A stretch of DNA of 8,417 nt from Rickettsia typhi (GTDB taxonomy: Bacteria > Pseudomonadota > Alphaproteobacteria > Rickettsiales > Rickettsiaceae): contig CAMDSB010000046.1 in NCBI GenBank assembly GCA_945907105.1, positions 1 to 8,417 of the forward strand, in the 5' to 3' direction. Below the pieces are notes generated by a model that was not told the DNA's origin, made no database searches, and worked only from the letters and a program-made list of their open reading frames with translations. Positions within the stretch are counted from its first letter, which is position 1. Each line of letters starts with the position of its first letter. Below, piece after piece: positions 5,701 through 8,417 of the stretch. The translations under genes and the position numbers were made by a program.

Positions 5701-6415
5701 AATAGGTTTATCATTAGCCTTGCTATGCTGGCCATACAAAGCAAATAGCAATTCCCAATAGAAATTAAGCAGATACCTGCAGAGGCAAATAACGTTAAAT
5801 ACAAACTGTTTATAAGCCTTCCTGAAGGATATAACTCGAAGGAACATCACTCATATAGAGAAAGCTACCCTGTGCTTTACTTGCTTGATCCAGATGTTGA
5901 TTTTTCACTTGCGGAAAACATCGCCAGAACTCTCGTAAATTATAACACTATCAACCCATTTATTATTGTTGGAATCGGATACCTGGACCAAGATTTATCA
6001 ACAATGTGTTCAAAAATATTTTGGAATAAATGGACGGAAAACCGTGCAAGAGATTATATTCCAATTCAAGTGTCAGCTGGTAAAGAAGATTTTGAAGGGG
6101 GATCATGAATATAAGGGTTCGCAAACCCTACTGGTGGTAGCGAAAAATTTAAAGATTTTATAGAATTCTCTATATCGATAATTCGTATAGAACATCAAAT
6201 GAACGCGCCTTGTTTGGCCATTCACAAGGTGGATTATTTACAACATGGATGATGCTTCATTATCCATCGATTTTTGAAAAATATATCATATTGGGACCTT
6301 CTTTATGGGTTGAAACGGTCAGATAATAAAGCAAGCGAATAAGTTACGTACTTCAGCTGAAATAACAGCTTATTTTGCTGTGGGTTCTTTAGAGCATTAT
6401 GCTAATCTTAATTAA
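5701..6415 (+). pseudogene. Secreted alpha/beta-hydrolase esterase (Esterase-D / IroE-like), decayed
   Basis: Pieces of one gene can be read in order. A signal-peptide-like NRFIISLAMLAIQSK (5701-5745) ends at an in-frame TAG (5746-5748). QFPIEIKQIPAE... YKLFISLPEGYN... SYPVLYLLDPDVDFS... and NPFIIVGIGY follow, to TGA at 6106. EYKGS is read in a shifted frame, ANPTGGSEKFKDFIEF from 6121, then YRTSNERALFGHSQGGLF from 6186 with the nucleophile Ser at 6222-6224, then SLWVETVR to TAA 6324. RTSAEITAYFAVGSLEHYAN in another frame ends at 6415. The order and motifs (GHSxGG elbow, GPSLW, VGSLE) match the family, whose members hydrolyse esters such as siderophores and are exported. At least two nonsense codons and several frameshifts are present, and the C-terminal catalytic His region is gone. 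The 78-aa open frame at 5872-6108 is a fragment, not a gene. The original start is not identifiable. Confidence 0.82.
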
Positions 6416-6842
6416 CATATTTATTGGCACAATTATTCCTCTGGATTATTTTGTGTATCTGGTTTCACGTCTATTATTTTTGTAGGACGATATCATCTGA
6501 TGTTCGTAAATTCCCACTATTTGTTTTGAGAAAATTCGAAATGTTGTATTTTTTGACCAGCTATTAAGAAATTTCACTAGGCTATTTGAAAAATTTAGAT
6601 TCAAGTACATAGCTGGAGTATTTTTTATCATCATGTCTTCAACAATTTCTTATGGTTGCTTAGAAAAACTTGTAAGCAATATGTTTTTTGTAGCAAGTGT
6701 TTGAAAATTTCTTATGGTTGCTGTGAGAAATTTCGGAACAACATATATAGATATAGATATCTAAAAGAAATCTATAAAAATCTAGATCTAGATAGATCTA
6801 ATTTTTGCAAATTTTTTTTAAGAAAAGAGAAGATTGAAAAAT
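6416..6842. other. AT-rich gap with no confident gene
   Basis: No reading frame here looks coding. A minus frame at 6446-6634 (62 aa) and a plus frame at 6656-6856 (66 aa) are Lys/Asn/Phe-rich, lack ribosome sites and resemble nothing I know. The stretch contains a 17-bp direct repeat (6644/6706), a run of overlapping AGATCT/TCTAGA palindromes around 6770-6800, and GTTTCACGTC at 6462-6471, similar to half of the operator palindrome. It may be further decayed DNA from whatever followed the esterase gene. Confidence 0.5.
6644..6722 (+). repeat. Two 17-bp direct repeats, 62 bp apart
   Basis: AATTTCTTATGGTTGCT occurs identically at 6644-6660 and 6706-6722. Similarity continues weakly after each copy (AGAAA), so this may be an old tandem duplication of about 62 bp. 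Confidence 0.6.
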
Positions 6843-6893
6843 CTATCTCAACTTAAACATAAAGACCAAATTCCCGATCATTATTATTTTTTC

Positions 6894-6908
6894 GTTCACG
6901 CCATGAAC
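6894..6908 (+). promoter_or_regulatory. Operator-like palindrome, copy C
   Basis: GTTCACGCCATGAAC reads on the minus strand as GTTCATGGCGTGAAC, differing from copy A only in the last base. It lies about 220 bases upstream of the DnaA-like gene and 66 bases from copy D. Confidence 0.5.
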
Positions 6909-6959
6909 TAATTTTACTAATTCTTTGGCTTGTTTTTGTGGTTTGTTGAGGAATTTTGG

Positions 6960-6974
6960 TTTCACGTAATGAAC
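6960..6974 (+). promoter_or_regulatory. Operator-like palindrome, copy D
   Basis: TTTCACGTAATGAAC reads on the minus strand as GTTCATTACGTGAAA and fits GTTCATNNYRTGAAM. It lies about 150 bases upstream of the DnaA-like gene. With copy C it may let the Cro-like regulator control the replication/conjugation genes. Confidence 0.5.
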
Positions 6975-7053
6975 AGCAGGTTTTAAAGATAAAAATACTG
7001 AGGTACTATCTTGAAGATTAGCAGTTAAAGCTAAATTTTTGACTGTTTTAAAA

Positions 7054-7097
7054 TCCAGTGAATATTGAAGAATTGAACCCCTTACATACTCACTGGA
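7054..7097. repeat. Perfect 8-bp inverted repeat upstream of the DnaA-like gene
   Basis: TCCAGTGA (7054-7061) and TCACTGGA (7090-7097) are exact complements separated by 28 bases. The repeat ends 27 bases before ATG 7125, within the expected untranslated leader. A weak promoter-like pair (TTGACT 7039-7044, AATATT 7061-7066) overlaps the left arm, so this could be a binding site of the DnaA-like protein, a leader hairpin or part of an origin. Confidence 0.4.
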
Positions 7098-7124
7098 CGA
7101 CCAACATGAAAACCATGAGGAATT

Positions 7125-8168
7125 ATGAAATTATATCAAGCCACATCAAAAAGCAATAGTGAGATTATTCGATCAGTAGCAGAATCATCTCATAGTAGCA
7201 TTGTAAGTTCTGGAAACACAGTACCGAATTGGTGGTATCATCAGATACTTTCTTGTGGCAGCAAACCTGATTTGGTAGGAATTACCGTTTTAGCTGAGCT
7301 GCTAGCTTTGCATCATGCCAATGGAGGCAAAGAGTATAGCAATGGCTATAGTTATCTTGAGCAAAAGCTTAATTTTACTCGTTATCAACTACGCAACTGT
7401 ACGCTTCGTCTTCATAAATCTGGACTTGTGACTCGCTCACTGAAAACAGTTCTCATTCGAGGTCGTAAATTTGCCAATGAATTACATCTAAAGCTTAATG
7501 TTGACGCGTTAGTAAAACTGATGCCATCTGATATTGTTGAGGAAAATAATAATTCTGATTCTGATTTTGAGTTTAGAGATCCTCTTGGCAAAACTATGTC
7601 TGAATTTCATCCGATTAGTCTTTCGGAGGCTAAAGCCCTGCAAGCAAGATCTGGTCGTGATTTTGATATTCATTTCATCAACCAATTGCTGCTTAAAGTA
7701 AGTAGCAAATATCCTGATCACAAATTCCTTACTAAAGATGCATTTTTAAATTATATGAGCAAATTGCTTAAGAATGAAATGCGCGACGCAAGCAGAGTTA
7801 GCAACGATAGTTTTAAATTCAAAGCTAGAGAGAATGAAGAGTTACAAAAAGAAACCTACCTACAATCCGTTAAAAACAATACTGACATTACTAGTGCTGC
7901 TACTGAATCTATTGCTAATTCTAAAGCTGATCTTTTGAAAGCAGATAATTCAACATGGAGCAGAGTACGTCTTCATTTAATTGCTGTTTACGGAGAGATG
8001 GTTGATAAGCATTGGTTCAGCAAATTGATTGCTTCTGAAGATTTAGAGCGGAGAACACTAACTCTCAAGGCTCCGTCTGATTTTTACAAAGATTATATCC
8101 ATCAGAATTATGGAGCTTTGATAGAGCGAATTTGTTTAGAAGAGAACTTCCAATTAGTGGAGGTGTAA
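7125..8168 (+). CDS. Plasmid/ICE replication-initiator-like protein with C-terminal DnaA domain I-like region
   Basis: The 347-aa protein has two recognisable parts. Residues about 35-125 form a helical, winged-helix-like region (WWYHQILSCG, then YLEQKLNFTRYQLRNCTLRL, then GLVTRSLKTVLIRGRKFANE) like those in plasmid initiators. Residues 277-347 (TWSRVRLHLIAVYGEMVDKH, WFSKLIASEDL, LTLKAPSDFYKDYIHQNYGA) match the DnaA N-terminal domain, which binds DnaB helicase and DiaA-type partners. It lacks the AAA+ and DNA-binding domains of real DnaA. Proteins of this type occur on Rickettsia plasmids and RAGE elements. It probably binds an origin or transfer region and recruits the host replisome (inference). 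ATG 7125 follows GAGG by four bases. It precedes a pilin gene and so leads the conjugation module; two operator palindromes lie upstream. Confidence 0.75.
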   Translation: MKLYQATSKSNSEIIRSVAESSHSSIVSSGNTVPNWWYHQILSCGSKPDLVGITVLAELLALHHANGGKEYSNGYSYLEQKLNFTRYQLRNCTLRLHKSGLVTRSLKTVLIRGRKFANELHLKLNVDALVKLMPSDIVEENNNSDSDFEFRDPLGKTMSEFHPISLSEAKALQARSGRDFDIHFINQLLLKVSSKYPDHKFLTKDAFLNYMSKLLKNEMRDASRVSNDSFKFKARENEELQKETYLQSVKNNTDITSAATESIANSKADLLKADNSTWSRVRLHLIAVYGEMVDKHWFSKLIASEDLERRTLTLKAPSDFYKDYIHQNYGALIERICLEENFQLVEV

Positions 8169-8170
8169 AA

Positions 8171-8197
8171 ATGAATGAAAACACAGAGTACAGCTAA
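8171..8197 (+). CDS. Eight-codon micro-ORF with a perfect ribosome site, in frame with the pilin gene
   Basis: GGAGGT (8159-8164) is six bases before ATG 8171, the best ribosome site in the window, yet the frame reads only MNENTEYS before TAA (8195-8197). The frame continues without another stop (INQLLPKKGRHK) into the pilin-like start at 8234. It could be a leader peptide, or the original pilin N-terminus broken by a nonsense change such as CAA to TAA. Confidence 0.4.
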   Translation: MNENTEYS

Positions 8198-8233
8198 ATC
8201 AACCAATTATTACCAAAAAAAGGTAGACACAAA

Positions 8234-8417
8234 ATGAGTAACTTAACGAACAAAAAACTAACTACAACAAATGAATCAAACTTAAAAACAAACCTTGCTG
8301 CGGCTTGCTATTTAACGGCAATTTGTACAATTTGCTTTACCACGCCTGCGCACGCAGATTGGTTTAAGGTGGGCGATATCAAAGCCAATTTAATTACGCC
8401 TGTCTATACACTTATTA
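8234..8417 (+). CDS. F-type conjugative pilin-like secreted protein, N-terminal 61 residues, runs off the window
   Basis: From ATG 8234 the frame is open to the window edge. A 41-residue leader has a polar N-region (residues 1-19), a hydrophobic core (LAAACYLTAICTICF, 21-35) and an AHA signal-peptidase site, giving a mature start at Asp42 (DWFKVGDIKANLITPVYTLI). Long leaders and small hydrophobic mature chains are typical of TraA/VirB2-type pilins, the major subunit of the conjugation pilus, and such a gene often opens an F-type tra operon after a regulator or replication gene. A moderate ribosome site (AGGT, 8221-8224) lies nine bases upstream. Only the start of the mature protein is visible, so another exported protein remains possible. 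Whether the stronger start at 8171 was the original one is open. Confidence 0.6.
   Translation, partial: MSNLTNKKLTTTNESNLKTNLAAACYLTAICTICFTTPAHADWFKVGDIKANLITPVYTLI

Larger units (their letters stand above)
6843..7130 (-). pseudogene. Possible start-less gene remnant on the minus strand, about 95 codons
   Basis: A minus-strand frame is open from 7130 to a TAG at 6843-6845, unusually long for DNA this AT-rich. It has no internal stop but also no usable ATG at its 5' end, and the upstream stop TAA is at 7131-7133. The middle reads like protein: LDFKTVKNLALTANLQ, then STSVFLSLKPAVHYVKPKFL, then NKPQKQAKELVKLVHGVNEK. I do not recognise the family. It runs against, and slightly overlaps the start of, the DnaA-like gene, and contains palindrome copies C and D. 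Either it is the tail of a lost gene or the open frame is fortuitous. Confidence 0.3.

Noticed and set aside
4501..5745. 17-bp near-repeat TGGCCATACAMAGCAAA at 4501-4517 and 5729-5745, flanking the IS
   Set aside because: The left copy encodes the CGHT motif of the phosphoesterase and the right copy encodes the signal-peptide end of the esterase, so they belong to unrelated genes and are probably a coincidence; the real IS boundaries are elsewhere.
6446..6634. Minus-strand 62-aa frame in the AT-rich gap
   Set aside because: Low-complexity Asn/Lys/Ser/Phe content, no ribosome site and no recognisable motif; treated as chance.
7509..7721. Minus-strand 70-aa frame inside the DnaA-like gene
   Set aside because: Antisense shadow of a long gene with clear domains.
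1..8417. CRISPR arrays, tRNA or rRNA genes
   Set aside because: No regularly spaced direct repeats and no tRNA-like cloverleaf or rRNA core sequence were seen on either strand.

Overview
The window is AT-rich (about one third G+C by eye) and reads as a stretch of an integrated mobile element from an intracellular bacterium. I favour Rickettsiales, where F-type conjugation genes, proteins with a DnaA domain I-like region and IS982 elements occur together in Rickettsiales amplified genetic elements (RAGE). That assignment is inference from gene content and composition. No 16S gene or other phylogenetic marker is present, and a Legionella-like gammaproteobacterium is not excluded.

Layout. Positions 1-1381 (minus strand) form an integration module: a 67-aa conserved-looking small protein (1178-1381), a gene-free leader of about 370 bases full of inverted repeats (806-1177), a resolvase-like protein that has lost its catalytic residues (389-805), and the N-terminal part of a true serine recombinase (1-392), the last two overlapping as ATGA. 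Positions 1382-1660 are a divergent control region with two copies of a 15-bp palindrome. A small Cro/XRE-type regulator follows (1661-1927, plus strand), then about 500 bases without a confident gene.

Positions 2447-4606 are a cargo operon: AbiEi antitoxin, AbiEii nucleotidyltransferase toxin and a calcineurin-like metallophosphoesterase, each overlapping the next by ATGA. The phosphoesterase is a pseudogene. Its last part, including the GHT motif and C-terminus, is still legible in shifted frames between the apparent stop at 4493 and the IS982-family element (4607-5612) inserted at its very end. The IS is complete, with 18-bp terminal repeats and a 7-bp target duplication. A decayed secreted esterase of the IroE/Esterase-D type follows (5701-6415), then an AT-rich gap and a start-less reading frame on the minus strand (6843-7130).

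The right end starts the replication/conjugation module: a 347-aa protein with an N-terminal winged-helix-like region and a C-terminal DnaA domain I-like region (7125-8168), then a secreted F-type pilin-like protein running off the window (8234-8417).

The element seems to be held together by regulation. The palindrome GTTCATNNYRTGAAM occurs twice beside the Cro-like regulator and twice upstream of the DnaA-like gene, and I saw no other full copy. The simplest reading is that the regulator controls both the integration side and the replication/conjugation side. The two most notable unexplained things are the catalytically null resolvase-fold partner of the recombinase and the structured leader in front of it.
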